A program made the position numbers and the translations under genes. A stretch of 64,000 nt of DNA, from NCBI RefSeq assembly GCF_040717455.1, contig NZ_JBFEFH010000008.1, positions 124,001 through 188,000 of the forward strand. The letters are read 5' to 3'. How positions within the stretch are numbered: position 1 is the first letter of the stretch; each line of letters opens with the position of its first letter. Below the pieces are notes generated by a model that saw only the letters and a program-made list of their open reading frames with translations, had not been told where the DNA came from and searched no databases. Shown here piece after piece: positions 1-9,074 of this stretch. Source of the DNA: Tautonia sp040717455. Its GTDB lineage: Bacteria > Planctomycetota > Planctomycetia > Isosphaerales > Isosphaeraceae.

Positions 1-901
1 TGACGCGGTCGCCGTGGCCGCGCTGGACGATCGGTTCGGCATCGAGAGCACGCGCCGGACGGATCGCGCCTCGAAGGAGGGAGAGATTGGGATCGAACCC
101 CCCTGAGGTCTGGAGGCGCTGCTCGGCGAGTCCCGGATCGCGGCGAAGTCGATCGAGCGTCTCCGAGAGGTTGCGGGCACCCTGGCGATTGCCGAGGGCC
201 TCGATCAATCGCGAGGTGAACAGGCCGCGACCGTCCCGGGTCTCCTGCGCGGATCCTTCGGACGCGGCGATCCAGGCGGACGTCCCCGGCCATCGCTGAA
301 TGCTGCGGAGCATCTGGGACGCCGGGGCGGGCTCGTACGGTTGACCGTCGGGGGCGGCTGGACGGACTCGGCCCGCCGGGCCGGTGTCGAGCAGGCAGAG
401 GATCGGGTGTTCGCCTCGGGAGGCGATCGGGTCGATCGCGTCGCCGAGCGACCAACCGGTTCCATCGACGTCGGAGAGCCGCGTGTCCAGCGGGAGGAGA
501 TAGTCTCGGGAGGGAGCCCCGGCCTTCGCGTCCGGGCTGGGCGGGAGACTCACGGCCTGGCCGGCGAAGTAGACGACGATGCGGTCTCCCGGCTGGATGC
601 GCCCGGTGAGCCATGTGTTCAATGCGTGGTCGAGGTTGGCGCGGACCGGGCGCAGTTGCTCCGAAGCCCGGGGCGTCATCAGTCGGATGTGGTCGGCCGG
701 CCAGCCGGCCTCGGTGCGAAGCCAGGCGGCAAACGCCTCGGCATCGCGGACTGCCCCTCGGTTACCGGGCAGGGCACGCCCCTCCTCGTATTCGTCGATC
801 CCGATGACGACGGCCCAGAGGTTGGGGGCCGAGCGGGCCTGGTCCTCCTGGGGCACGGCAAGCCCGACGAGCATCAGCACCGCGGTCGGAAGGAATGCCA
901 T
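1..901 (-). CDS. Caspase-fold (peptidase C14-like) protein lacking the catalytic dyad; 3' end beyond window
   Basis: The open frame reads without a stop from the ATG at 901 to the left window edge, so about 300 N-terminal residues are seen and the C-terminus is missing. Residues about 1-25 look like a signal peptide or membrane anchor. The rest reads as a caspase p20 domain: a start like LWAVVIGIDEYEEGRALPG, then the strand VVYFAGQAV and the strand ILCLLDTGPAG. In active family members these are YFSGHG and DxCHSG; here His is Gln and Cys is Gly, so peptidase activity is unlikely. An in-frame ATG at 910 is possible, but AAAGG lies 9 nt before the ATG at 901. It is the last visible gene of the kinase-containing minus-strand unit next to the T6SS genes, and a scaffold or regulatory role is inferred. 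Confidence 0.8.
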   Translation of the reverse strand, partial: MAFLPTAVLMLVGLAVPQEDQARSAPNLWAVVIGIDEYEEGRALPGNRGAVRDAEAFAAWLRTEAGWPADHIRLMTPRASEQLRPVRANLDHALNTWLTGRIQPGDRIVVYFAGQAVSLPPSPDAKAGAPSRDYLLPLDTRLSDVDGTGWSLGDAIDPIASRGEHPILCLLDTGPAGRVRPAAPDGQPYEPAPASQMLRSIQRWPGTSAWIAASEGSAQETRDGRGLFTSRLIEALGNRQGARNLSETLDRLRRDPGLAEQRLQTSGGFDPNLSLLRGAIRPARALDAEPIVQRGHGDRV

Positions 902-963
902 GGTGTTCATCCTTTTCGGCCCAATCAGCCGAGAACGGGCTGCCGGACCATCGTTGGTGCCGG

Positions 964-3444
964 TCATTCCGCCTGAGGAAGGGCGGCGGGGTCGGGAGGA
1001 AGGGGGAGACACTCCACGACCACCCGGAAGCCGAGATCGTAATCGCTGTGGTGCAGAGGGGCCTTGTAGTCGCCGGTTGAGGCGTCGGCCCGCCAGGTTG
1101 TCCGGGCCGTCTCGGGGAAGGCCGAGAGATAGGAGCCGCCCCGGATCACATAATTCGCCTGTTCTCGATCGATGGGTTGCTCGATCGGATCGGGGGCGGC
1201 GGTGTGGCGGCCGTACGGCCGCCAAACGTCTCGGCACCACTCGCGGAGGTTCCCGGTCAGGTCGAGGACTTCTTGATCCGTGATGTCTCCCGCGGCGATC
1301 CGATTCGTGAGGCGGTCGGCGGGAGAAAGGGTCGCTTCGTGGGTCGGGGCCAGCGAGAAGACCAGTTCCGAGTCGATGTTGGCCAGCTTCTTGTTCTGCT
1401 CGACGCCCCAGACGAAGGGCCGGTTCTGGCCACGGGAGCGGGCGGCGTACTCCCACTGAGCTTCGCTCGGGAGCTGGCCCGAGACGTGCTGAGCATACGC
1501 CTCGGCAAGTTCCCGGGTGACTCCCGCGGCCGGGTGGGCGAGGAACTTGACCCCGGCTCGCTGGAGATCGTCGATCGATTGCCGGTAGACTTCCAGTTCC
1601 GACGCGGAGCGATCCCACGTTTCGACCTCGCTGAGGAACGCCTCCATCTCTCCCACGGTCACTTCAGCCTGCTGCAAGTAGAAGGTGGAGAGGACGACCC
1701 GATGGGGCGGTTGCTCCTCGGGGAGGGTTTTCATGCCCCCGAATTCGTCAGGTGCTCCCATCTCGAATCCGTACTCGTCGGTCCCGAGCACGAGCATGAA
1801 GCGGGTGCCGTCCTCGCGGACGATGGCGTTGGGCAGCCCGTCGGTTTCATCCGAGGCGGTGTCGGGGGTATACCCCCTGGGGAAATAGGCGCCCCCGTGT
1901 CGGAACAGGCGAAGGCCGTCCGACGATCGGACGATCACCGACGGGCTTCCGCTGGGGTCAGGCAGGGCCTCCTCGGTGGGGGTGAATCCCCGGTCGTTGA
2001 GATACTTCAACAAGCCCTGGGGAAACTCACTCGGAATTTCAGGGTCGTGGGTCGAGGCTTGGGGGAGTACGCCACTCGCTCCTCGGTCGAGGTTCCGAAT
2101 CGCGAACAGGGACGCGACCCCGCAGACGGCAATCGCGAGGACTCCGATCGCCAACCGCCTGCGCCTCTGCTTCTGTCGGGGCTGTCGTTCGGCATCAGGG
2201 GCAACCGGTGGAGCGGGCTTCGGTGATGGGGGAGGCTGGAACCGCCGAGGCTCGGTCGGCGGCGGGGTCTGGAACTCGGTGAAGACCTGTGCGGGGCTCA
2301 GAACCGTGAAGATCGCCTCGAGCAGTTGCTGGCGGAGTTCCTCGGCGGAGGACGGCCGATCGTCGCGGTCCTTCGCGAGACATCGGAGGATGACCTGTTC
2401 CAACGCGGGGGGAGCCTCGACTCCTTCGTGGGTCGAGAACGGTGGGGGGGCCTCGAAACAGTGAGCGTAGAGGAGCTGTTCGGGTTTTTTCTGGGGGAAC
2501 GGGCGGTGCCCGGTGAGCATCTCGTACAGGATGACCCCGAGCGAGTACAGGTCGCTCCGATGATCGGGGGACTCGTCCTTGATCTGCTCGGGGCTGGCGT
2601 AGGCGGCGGTGCCGATGAAGCCCTCGGTCCCGAGCGTCTGAGTGGCGACGCCGCTCTCGGCGTCATCGTCCTGCTCGATGAGCTTGGCGATCCCGAAGTC
2701 GAGGACCTTGAGGAACTCCTTGCCAGGGTCGCGGTCGGCGAGGAGCATGATGTTTTCGGGCTTCAGGTCGCGGTGAACGATGCCGTGGCGGTGGGCTTCC
2801 CCGAGCACGTCGCAAAGCTGCGAGGCGAGCCGGGCGAGACAATCCAGGGGGATCGGGTGACGCTCGCTCAGTTCGCGGCGCAGTGAGCGGCCCCGGATGT
2901 ATTCCATCTCGATGTAAGGCACACCGTTAGCGACCCCCGTTGCGTGCACGACGGTGGCGTGGGGGTGCGAGGAGATCCTGGCCATCAGCTTCGCTTCGCG
3001 GTTGAACCGCTGGCGGAGCGACTTGCTCCCGACCAGGCTCGGATTGATGACCTTCAGCACCCGTTTGGCATCCAGGCCGGTATTCCGGACGAGCCAGACG
3101 GCCCCCATACCTCCCTCGCCGAGGTGCTCGAGCACCTCGTACTGGTCGAGCAGGACCATGCCCGGATGGATCAGCCCGATCTGCCTGGGCAGGTCGGCGA
3201 AGGGATGGTTCTCGGTTTCGGGACCGTCGCTCGAAGCGGGTCGGGAACCCTCCTCGGTCGAGGAGAGCTCGCCGGTTGATTCCCGTTCGGTCGGCGGGGC
3301 CGGTGTCGGGGAGGATTGCGACGACGATGGCGTTGCCCTGACCTGTGACCCGGAGGGTGCGAGCAGGTTGAGCGTCCTACCCGGATCTTCGTCCGGTTGC
3401 GAGGGGGAGTTCGTGTTGGGGGTTGGATTCGGCTTCGGATCCAT
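964..3444 (-). CDS. Membrane Ser/Thr protein kinase with periplasmic FGE-like domain (PpkA-type)
   Basis: An 826-residue protein. Residues 1-90 are a Pro/Ser-rich linker. Residues about 102-375 are a Hanks-type kinase with GEGGMGAV glycine loop, Lys131, HRDLKPEN with Asp226, DFG at 249-251 and an APE-like ASPEQ. A basic stretch and one membrane segment follow at about 430-450. Residues about 555-815 form a formylglycine-generating-enzyme/SUMF-like domain (QLPSEAQWEYAAR, NLREWCRDVW, RGGSY, LGFRVV). The two active-site cysteines of true FGE after the GGSY motif are absent, so sulfatase activation is unlikely. The chosen ATG is preceded by GGGAGA; the frame stays open upstream but would run into the preceding gene. 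T6SS loci of several bacteria carry a kinase of this layout (PpkA) that phosphorylates an FHA protein, and two FHA proteins are encoded nearby. Confidence 0.93.
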   Translation of the reverse strand: MDPKPNPTPNTNSPSQPDEDPGRTLNLLAPSGSQVRATPSSSQSSPTPAPPTERESTGELSSTEEGSRPASSDGPETENHPFADLPRQIGLIHPGMVLLDQYEVLEHLGEGGMGAVWLVRNTGLDAKRVLKVINPSLVGSKSLRQRFNREAKLMARISSHPHATVVHATGVANGVPYIEMEYIRGRSLRRELSERHPIPLDCLARLASQLCDVLGEAHRHGIVHRDLKPENIMLLADRDPGKEFLKVLDFGIAKLIEQDDDAESGVATQTLGTEGFIGTAAYASPEQIKDESPDHRSDLYSLGVILYEMLTGHRPFPQKKPEQLLYAHCFEAPPPFSTHEGVEAPPALEQVILRCLAKDRDDRPSSAEELRQQLLEAIFTVLSPAQVFTEFQTPPPTEPRRFQPPPSPKPAPPVAPDAERQPRQKQRRRRLAIGVLAIAVCGVASLFAIRNLDRGASGVLPQASTHDPEIPSEFPQGLLKYLNDRGFTPTEEALPDPSGSPSVIVRSSDGLRLFRHGGAYFPRGYTPDTASDETDGLPNAIVREDGTRFMLVLGTDEYGFEMGAPDEFGGMKTLPEEQPPHRVVLSTFYLQQAEVTVGEMEAFLSEVETWDRSASELEVYRQSIDDLQRAGVKFLAHPAAGVTRELAEAYAQHVSGQLPSEAQWEYAARSRGQNRPFVWGVEQNKKLANIDSELVFSLAPTHEATLSPADRLTNRIAAGDITDQEVLDLTGNLREWCRDVWRPYGRHTAAPDPIEQPIDREQANYVIRGGSYLSAFPETARTTWRADASTGDYKAPLHHSDYDLGFRVVVECLPLPPDPAALPQAE

Positions 3445-3554
3445 GATCTCTCCCTTGAGTTGACCCCTGGGTCGACGGAGATCACCCGCGACGGCCACCG
3501 ACCCGCCCAGCCCTCGCGATTGACCCTCGGCGGCCGACGCACCAGGGCGACTGA

Positions 3555-6500
3555 TCAGGGATTTTCCCGAGCCGGTGGGCTGTCGAGCATCTCGGGCGTG
3601 ATGGTCACGTTCCCGACCCGAAGTCGCCAGGGATACTGGTTGTCTTCTTCGAGCGTATGGTCGAAATACATGTACTTCCCGGGAGTCAGCCACTTGTCGG
3701 GGCTCGCGGGAGGTTTCGTGACGATTTGCTTGAGCGTGCAACTGATCTCGTCGTGGGTGATCGGCTCCCGGACCGGGTCGCCCTCGCGTCGCGACAGCGT
3801 GACGACATAAGCCCCGAAGGGGGTATCCGTCCTTCGGACGCGCGTGACCTTGGGGTCGATGGCCGCCTGGACCGTCAAATAAGACTTCCAGGACATCTGG
3901 TGAAACCGGATCGTTTTCTCTCGGATCGGTCCCGCGTCGGGGGGCGCCCCTTCCTCGAAGACCTGGATGCGTAAGTATCGGTCCTCGTCCCGGGGACGAA
4001 CGTCGACGGCTTTCATCGTCGTCCTGACCTCCCAGGGCGTGCCGGGTTGAAGCTCGACACCTTTGGTCTCACCCAGGGGAATCGGTTCGTCTTCCTGGCC
4101 ATCGGCGGGGAGCAAAGTCCGCACGATCCGCACGCGGATTGGTCGTTGGCGGGTGTTGCTGATCGTCAGGAGATAAGGCAGATCCGTATCCTGATGCATG
4201 AATCCGGTGCCGTTATTCAAAGCGAACACGTCGTAGCGTTCCGGGGTGACCGAGACGTTGAACGGCTCCAGTTTTCGCCGGAGCGGTTCCAGGTTCTGAG
4301 CGATGGTGATCTCAACCGGCTGGCCGAAATCCCGGGCGACGATCGGCAGCACGAGCGGTTGATTGCCGTCTCCCTGGATCACTCTTCCCCGATAGAAGCC
4401 GCGGGCCTGAACGTTCACGCCTGGTGAGCCGGTCACGTCCAGATCCTCCTGAGTCGCCACAAATGAGACGGACGGGGGATCGGATTGCACCAGTTGACCG
4501 ACCGGCAGAATCCCCCCTGGGATCCGGTCTGGCCGGCTCCCTTCGGAAGTCTGTTCGGCCCGGATGCTCAGCCAGGAACCCGACTCTCCGGCGGGCATCA
4601 GCGCCGCGACGAACGCGAAGCCCTCCGGGACCTCGGCATCCCGGTTGGCCATCGTGATTTGAAAGGCAACGTCATCCCCATCGGGGCTGATCTCCAATCG
4701 ATCGGCGCTCGGTTGCCAACGCAACGCGAGCACGCCGGGTTTCGGTCGGATCTCAGGGCCTCCCTGGATCTCATCGACACCGATCCAGGACTGGGCTTCG
4801 TTCGCGGCTCTCCGCAGTCGCTCCGCCCCGTCCCGATCGTTGTCTTCAACGAGTCGTTGCGCGTGCAGTAGGGCGGCAAGGCGCTGGCCGAAGGCGTCGA
4901 GCCGCCGGGTCGGCTGGTCTTCCCGGGCATCCTGGCCCCGGAGTTCGAGCTCGGCGGGGCATCGAAGTCGGTCCCGCGATTCATCGTTCCAGAGTGTGCT
5001 GAATAATTCGTCGGAGGCGTTCGGGAGGCGACGGGCGAGGCTTCCCGAGAACGACCGCCTGACCTCTCCGACGGCGTCGGAGAACGAAGCGAGGCGATCG
5101 AGCAGGTCGTCCGGGGCTCCAGTGTCCTCGGTGCGGATGAGTCGGGCACGGAGATCGTCGGCCGCCCGGTCCAGGCGGAGGAGAGATTCAGAGGCGCCAT
5201 CGGGGGCGGTCGCCTCCGCAAGGAGGCGGAGCCGAGCATCGAGTTTCGCCAGTGCGGACGCCTCGGCCAGCAGGGCACGATCGAGCCGGGCATCGGGTTC
5301 GGCTTCGTTTCGGGGCTGGCGAGAGGGAGGTGGTTGTTCGGTCGATCGCCAATCCGTGGTGTCGTATCTCAGGAGCGTTTCGCGGGTCTGCCAGGGGACC
5401 AAGGGGGTGGCAAGGAGCTGGTGGAGGGCTTGCCACTGACCGCGAGAAAGCCTCGCGGCCCGTTCGTTGAACTGGTCGAGCAGTGCGTTGAAGGCCCGGC
5501 TGGCGGCATCGATGGAGCGGTCGAGTTCCTCGAAGTCCGTGGGGCTGGCCCCGGAATCCTTCGCGACCATTGCAAGCCGCTTGGCCAGCAAGTCAGACGC
5601 ATCGAGTGCTCGCGTGACGACATCGGGCAACGGGGATTCGTCGCTCGGGGCGATCCATGAGGCATCGCGGACCTTCCATTCCGCCAGCGCCGGGAGCTGG
5701 GCGAAGATGCGTTCGAGGAGGGCACGGCCTCGAGCAAACCGGTCGATCGAATCCCTCGCGGATTGGTAGTGGCCCTGGGCCTCCTTGAACCGGTCCTCGA
5801 TGGTTTTAGGGACGGCGTCATTGACGGCAAACAGGTGGTCCTGGACTACTCGGCGCGCATGATCGCCTTGCTCGATCAAATTCCAGATCCCGAGCAACCC
5901 ACGCCGATCGCGCGCGAGGGAGGCTTCGGCGACGCGTCGCAAGAGCGTGTTCCGGATGAGCAAATCGCCTCGGGTCGCGTTTCGAAAGTAGTCGGGACGA
6001 TTGAACGTATCACGCTCGGTAAATCGATAGGCCCAGCCGGGAAGTTGGAGTTCGAGGTAGGGCATCTCCTGGACTCCCCGGGTCGCCGCAATGAGCTCGG
6101 ACGGAGGGGCAGGCTGTCGCTCGTCGGCCACCGACGAGTCGGCATCGACCTGCTCAGCACCTTCGGAGGAGGGAGAAGTCGAGGCAGGAGCCTCTCGCCG
6201 AGCGAGTTGCTCGACGCCCCGACCGGTCAAGAATTCGAGACATTCGCGGAGAATGCCAGGGGCGTCCCGATCAGACTCAAGGGTGCGGATCGGGAAGCGC
6301 TGCTGCTCGGCGAGTCTCCGGGAGATGGTGTTGGTCAGGTTGCCCCGAAGGCTCCCGGCCTGCATGAGGCGCTGCGATGCGGTTTGCCGCATCTGAGGAT
6401 CGCGGAACGCCTCGCGGACGAGGCGGTCGGCGAGCAGCAGATCCCGCTCGTAGAGTCTCCATTGCGCGGGGACGAGTCGGTACGCGGGAGGGTCTCCGAA

Positions 6501-7514
6501 CGCCAGTGAATCGTGCGCCTTCCACTCGTCGATGAGTGCGCCCAGCAGCGTCTCGCGCGAGTCGGGGTTTGGCGGCGGGGTGAGGCGTTCCGGATTCTCG
6601 TCGCCCGAAGCCGTTGGCCCGTTCGCATCGGCGAGAGAGCCGGAGTCGCTCAGGGCCCTGGGATCGGTCGAGGAATCCCCGGGCGATGGTTTCCCTGCAA
6701 TCCGGATGGGTGAAAAGGTGATGCGATCGGGCGACCTCCCGAGCGTGACGAGTTCCGGGTATTGAATCGCGCTTCGGTTCTCCTGGGCCCAGGTGGCAAC
6801 GTGGTGCCGAACGTATCGGGAAAGGCCGTCGAGCGTGATCTGGCCACCCCGGCCCTGCTCGGACCAGGCAACGGCCTCGCCTTCGAGTGCTCGTTGAAGG
6901 TAGTACGAGAAGGCCGATCGCCCGAGGTCATCGATCATCCAGCTCGTTTGGCCCGGGCCACTCGAAAACAGGACGCCGATCCCCGGCGATTCGGCCGGCA
7001 CCGAGATGGCCCGAAGCGATTCGGAGAGCCCCCGGGTTGGTGCGTTGCCGAAGAGTCCTCGATCACGATCGCTGGAGAGTTGGGAGAGATCAAAGGCGAG
7101 CAGGATCGGTCTTCGAGATTTCTGCGCGACCTGGGCGACGAGTGAGACGATCCGATCGTGATCGAGTCCGCCGCGTTGGGGCCCAGAGGCGATCGCAGGG
7201 GCCGAGACGGAGACGACGAGCGGGTCGCCTCGGCCGGAGACGGCGTCGTTGATCGCGCTCTCGAGTTGATTGAGCGCGAGGATTCGACCGTCGCTGTCGA
7301 TCGCCGCGTCAATCAAGGCGCGTTGGTCGGCCCCCTGATAAGGCACCCCGAGTTCCGGGACCGTGAAGGCCCGGATGGCCGTGGCACGGGGCGATTGCCA
7401 GATGAACCAGATGAGGAGCCAGGCAATCAGGATGAAGGAGACCGTGGCGGCGGCGGCTTCGAGGATCAGGCGAGCCTGAACCGGCTTGGCCAGGGGGGGC
7501 GTCACGGTGGCCAT
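3555..7514 (-). CDS. Large single-pass membrane protein with degenerate caspase-like domain, T6SS-associated
   Basis: A 1319-residue protein not assignable to a named family. Residues about 15-42 form one membrane segment, with the bulk probably outside the cytoplasm. Residues about 45-270 resemble the degenerate caspase-like domain of planctomycete proteins: PILLAFDLSQLSSDRDRG where active enzymes carry the Cys strand, then SSGPGQTSW and FSYYLQRALEG. No catalytic Cys or His is visible. A long helical middle (about 330-900) and a beta-rich C-terminal third (about 930-1310) follow. GAAGGAT precedes the ATG. It lies just upstream of the kinase gene in the same orientation, so co-expression is likely. 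Given the short TssM in this locus, an envelope or anchoring role is a reasonable guess but unproven. Confidence 0.85.
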   Translation of the reverse strand: MATVTPPLAKPVQARLILEAAAATVSFILIAWLLIWFIWQSPRATAIRAFTVPELGVPYQGADQRALIDAAIDSDGRILALNQLESAINDAVSGRGDPLVVSVSAPAIASGPQRGGLDHDRIVSLVAQVAQKSRRPILLAFDLSQLSSDRDRGLFGNAPTRGLSESLRAISVPAESPGIGVLFSSGPGQTSWMIDDLGRSAFSYYLQRALEGEAVAWSEQGRGGQITLDGLSRYVRHHVATWAQENRSAIQYPELVTLGRSPDRITFSPIRIAGKPSPGDSSTDPRALSDSGSLADANGPTASGDENPERLTPPPNPDSRETLLGALIDEWKAHDSLAFGDPPAYRLVPAQWRLYERDLLLADRLVREAFRDPQMRQTASQRLMQAGSLRGNLTNTISRRLAEQQRFPIRTLESDRDAPGILRECLEFLTGRGVEQLARREAPASTSPSSEGAEQVDADSSVADERQPAPPSELIAATRGVQEMPYLELQLPGWAYRFTERDTFNRPDYFRNATRGDLLIRNTLLRRVAEASLARDRRGLLGIWNLIEQGDHARRVVQDHLFAVNDAVPKTIEDRFKEAQGHYQSARDSIDRFARGRALLERIFAQLPALAEWKVRDASWIAPSDESPLPDVVTRALDASDLLAKRLAMVAKDSGASPTDFEELDRSIDAASRAFNALLDQFNERAARLSRGQWQALHQLLATPLVPWQTRETLLRYDTTDWRSTEQPPPSRQPRNEAEPDARLDRALLAEASALAKLDARLRLLAEATAPDGASESLLRLDRAADDLRARLIRTEDTGAPDDLLDRLASFSDAVGEVRRSFSGSLARRLPNASDELFSTLWNDESRDRLRCPAELELRGQDAREDQPTRRLDAFGQRLAALLHAQRLVEDNDRDGAERLRRAANEAQSWIGVDEIQGGPEIRPKPGVLALRWQPSADRLEISPDGDDVAFQITMANRDAEVPEGFAFVAALMPAGESGSWLSIRAEQTSEGSRPDRIPGGILPVGQLVQSDPPSVSFVATQEDLDVTGSPGVNVQARGFYRGRVIQGDGNQPLVLPIVARDFGQPVEITIAQNLEPLRRKLEPFNVSVTPERYDVFALNNGTGFMHQDTDLPYLLTISNTRQRPIRVRIVRTLLPADGQEDEPIPLGETKGVELQPGTPWEVRTTMKAVDVRPRDEDRYLRIQVFEEGAPPDAGPIREKTIRFHQMSWKSYLTVQAAIDPKVTRVRRTDTPFGAYVVTLSRREGDPVREPITHDEISCTLKQIVTKPPASPDKWLTPGKYMYFDHTLEEDNQYPWRLRVGNVTITPEMLDSPPARENP

Positions 7515-7863
7515 GGGGGATCCTTCGAGGCTTGGGAGGAACTGAGTGCGACGCCGGGGTCATCGCCGTCTTCTCTCCCTGTTCACCGACGAAGCAAGAC
7601 GCATCACCTTGCATCCAATAAATCAATTCCTGCCGTCGAACACAATGGTTCATCTCGACCGAACTGTCGTCGAGAGCTTGAGATTCGCCCACGTGCAATG
7701 GCCTTGGGCCGGGGTAGTTGCCGCGCTTCCGAGGGGTGGATCGCTTTGGCATGTCGCCATTCGTCGCCTTTTGACTGCGCATGATCCGATCAGGGGCAAG
7801 GGAATCCGCGTGTCGCAGCGAAGATCGGGTCAGCGTGCTTGAGGGCATTCGTCGGGGCGAGGC
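7515..7863 (-). other. Intergenic spacer upstream of the 1319-residue membrane protein gene
   Basis: This 349-base stretch has no convincing coding frame. It includes a comparatively AT-rich patch around 7600-7650 and presumably holds the promoter for the membrane protein-kinase-pseudo-caspase unit, separating it from the effector unit. I could not identify a good -35/-10 pair. Confidence 0.4.
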
Positions 7864-8547
7864 TCAGGAAATCGGGACGCTGCTCCAGATGAGGTGGAGT
7901 TCGAAGACGAAAAAGGGGCCGTCTTCCTCGATCCGCCGATTGGCGTCGGCGCGATACCGCTGGGCGTCTTCTGCTGACTCGAAGAGTCCGAAGCGGTTCA
8001 GGCGATTGCTCCAAAGCCGTCGGAGCGTCGGCCGCTCGTCGTCGGACATCCCACAGTTCGAGAGTGCGCTGGTGAACCCGCTATTGGCGACGTCGTATCC
8101 GATGCGTGTCCAGGCGGGATCAGGGTCAGGGGGACGGATCGGCGTGTCGAGAATCGCGCGACACCATTCATCCTCGGGGAAGGTGCTCTCATTCGGATCC
8201 TGCTCCGGGAGAACCAGCCCGACACTGAGCCCGGCGTCTCCCTCGGGCGTTTTCCGATGAGGCACGAGCATTTGGTTGAGGTCGTCCCAAAGATCGAAAA
8301 GCTGAAAATGGGTGTTTGCCGAGGCGGGATCGAGGACGATCACGTCGGCTCCTTCCAGGCCGGGAGACGCTTGCGCGGCCCCGAGCTGGAACCGTGAGGG
8401 CCAGACGGCGCGGTCGATCGAAAACGGAAAGTTCAGATCGGGCCGGAGCAGGAAGCTCTCGCGGCGTTCGCCGGTCCAGAGGCTGCGAAGCCTTGGTGAG
8501 GGAGCGAGGCGGATGTCAAAACCGATCAGCCGGCCGAGTGGACGCAC
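7864..8547 (-). CDS. Uncharacterised 227-residue protein, candidate immunity or partner of the adjacent effector
   Basis: I do not recognise the family. A GTG start at 8547 (VRPLGRLIGFDI) is chosen because AAGGAGG lies 6 nt upstream; the frame is open further upstream. The protein is soluble-looking, with no signal peptide or membrane segment, and rich in Trp, Pro and Arg. The central part is LGSTHR-free and shows no catalytic motif I can name. It is the last gene of the VgrG-PAAR-adaptor unit, 57 bases after a short Cys-rich gene. In T6SS loci that position commonly holds the immunity protein of the cargo effector, so this is a contextual suggestion only. An accessory toxin or chaperone is equally possible. 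Confidence 0.8.
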   Translation of the reverse strand: MRPLGRLIGFDIRLAPSPRLRSLWTGERRESFLLRPDLNFPFSIDRAVWPSRFQLGAAQASPGLEGADVIVLDPASANTHFQLFDLWDDLNQMLVPHRKTPEGDAGLSVGLVLPEQDPNESTFPEDEWCRAILDTPIRPPDPDPAWTRIGYDVANSGFTSALSNCGMSDDERPTLRRLWSNRLNRFGLFESAEDAQRYRADANRRIEEDGPFFVFELHLIWSSVPIS

Positions 8548-8604
8548 GATGGACCTCCTTGGGGAATCCCGATCCGGGCAAGAGAACACCAGAGGCCGAG
8601 GGGA

Positions 8605-9003
8605 TCACATCGGGACCGCTCCAGGGGGTGGCTGAAACGCCTCGCCCGGATTCAGGCAGGTCGGAGGCTTGAAGTTTCGTTTCCAGAAGCACCGGCAATT
8701 GTTCGGGTTCTGCATCCTCATGAACCAGTGGACGTGATCCCCCGCACAGGGGAAGTGTGGCTTGGATGGCGGGACCCGATGGATCTCGTACGCCACGGTA
8801 CCCACCGGGGGGGCACAGGGCGGGCAGGGTTTCCTCGGGCAGTCGGTGGTATCCGACGTGGTGTCGGTGGAGACACGATCGGTGGCGTTCTGGATCGCTT
8901 GGTAGGCGAGGATTCCTCCCGCGACGATCAGGACGGCGACATCCCATGCGATCGTCGGTGGGCTGATCGGAGGGGCCAGTGGCAACGCGGTGGCAAGGAT
9001 CAT
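8605..9003 (-). CDS. Short Cys-rich protein with N-terminal membrane segment, candidate T6SS cargo effector
   Basis: A 132-residue protein of unknown function. Residues about 18-40 (WDVAVLIVAGGILAYQ) are one hydrophobic helix. The C-terminal half is rich in Cys and Pro (CPRKPCPPC, VPPSKPHFPC, GDHVHWFMRMQNPNNCRCF) and ends in PPPGAVPM. The Cys/His content could bind a metal or form disulfides, and such compact Cys-rich tails occur on polymorphic-toxin cargo. It sits downstream of vgrG, PAAR and the DUF4123 adaptor, the classic place for a T6SS effector. There is no strong Shine-Dalgarno sequence before its ATG, so it may be translated through coupling. The effector role is inference from context. 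Confidence 0.75.
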   Translation of the reverse strand: MILATALPLAPPISPPTIAWDVAVLIVAGGILAYQAIQNATDRVSTDTTSDTTDCPRKPCPPCAPPVGTVAYEIHRVPPSKPHFPCAGDHVHWFMRMQNPNNCRCFWKRNFKPPTCLNPGEAFQPPPGAVPM

Positions 9004-9074
9004 GGGACGTCGGGGCCTATTTCAATGGACCTGAAGTCTTGAGGGGGAGCGATCGAAGCCCGATGGACCGTGCT

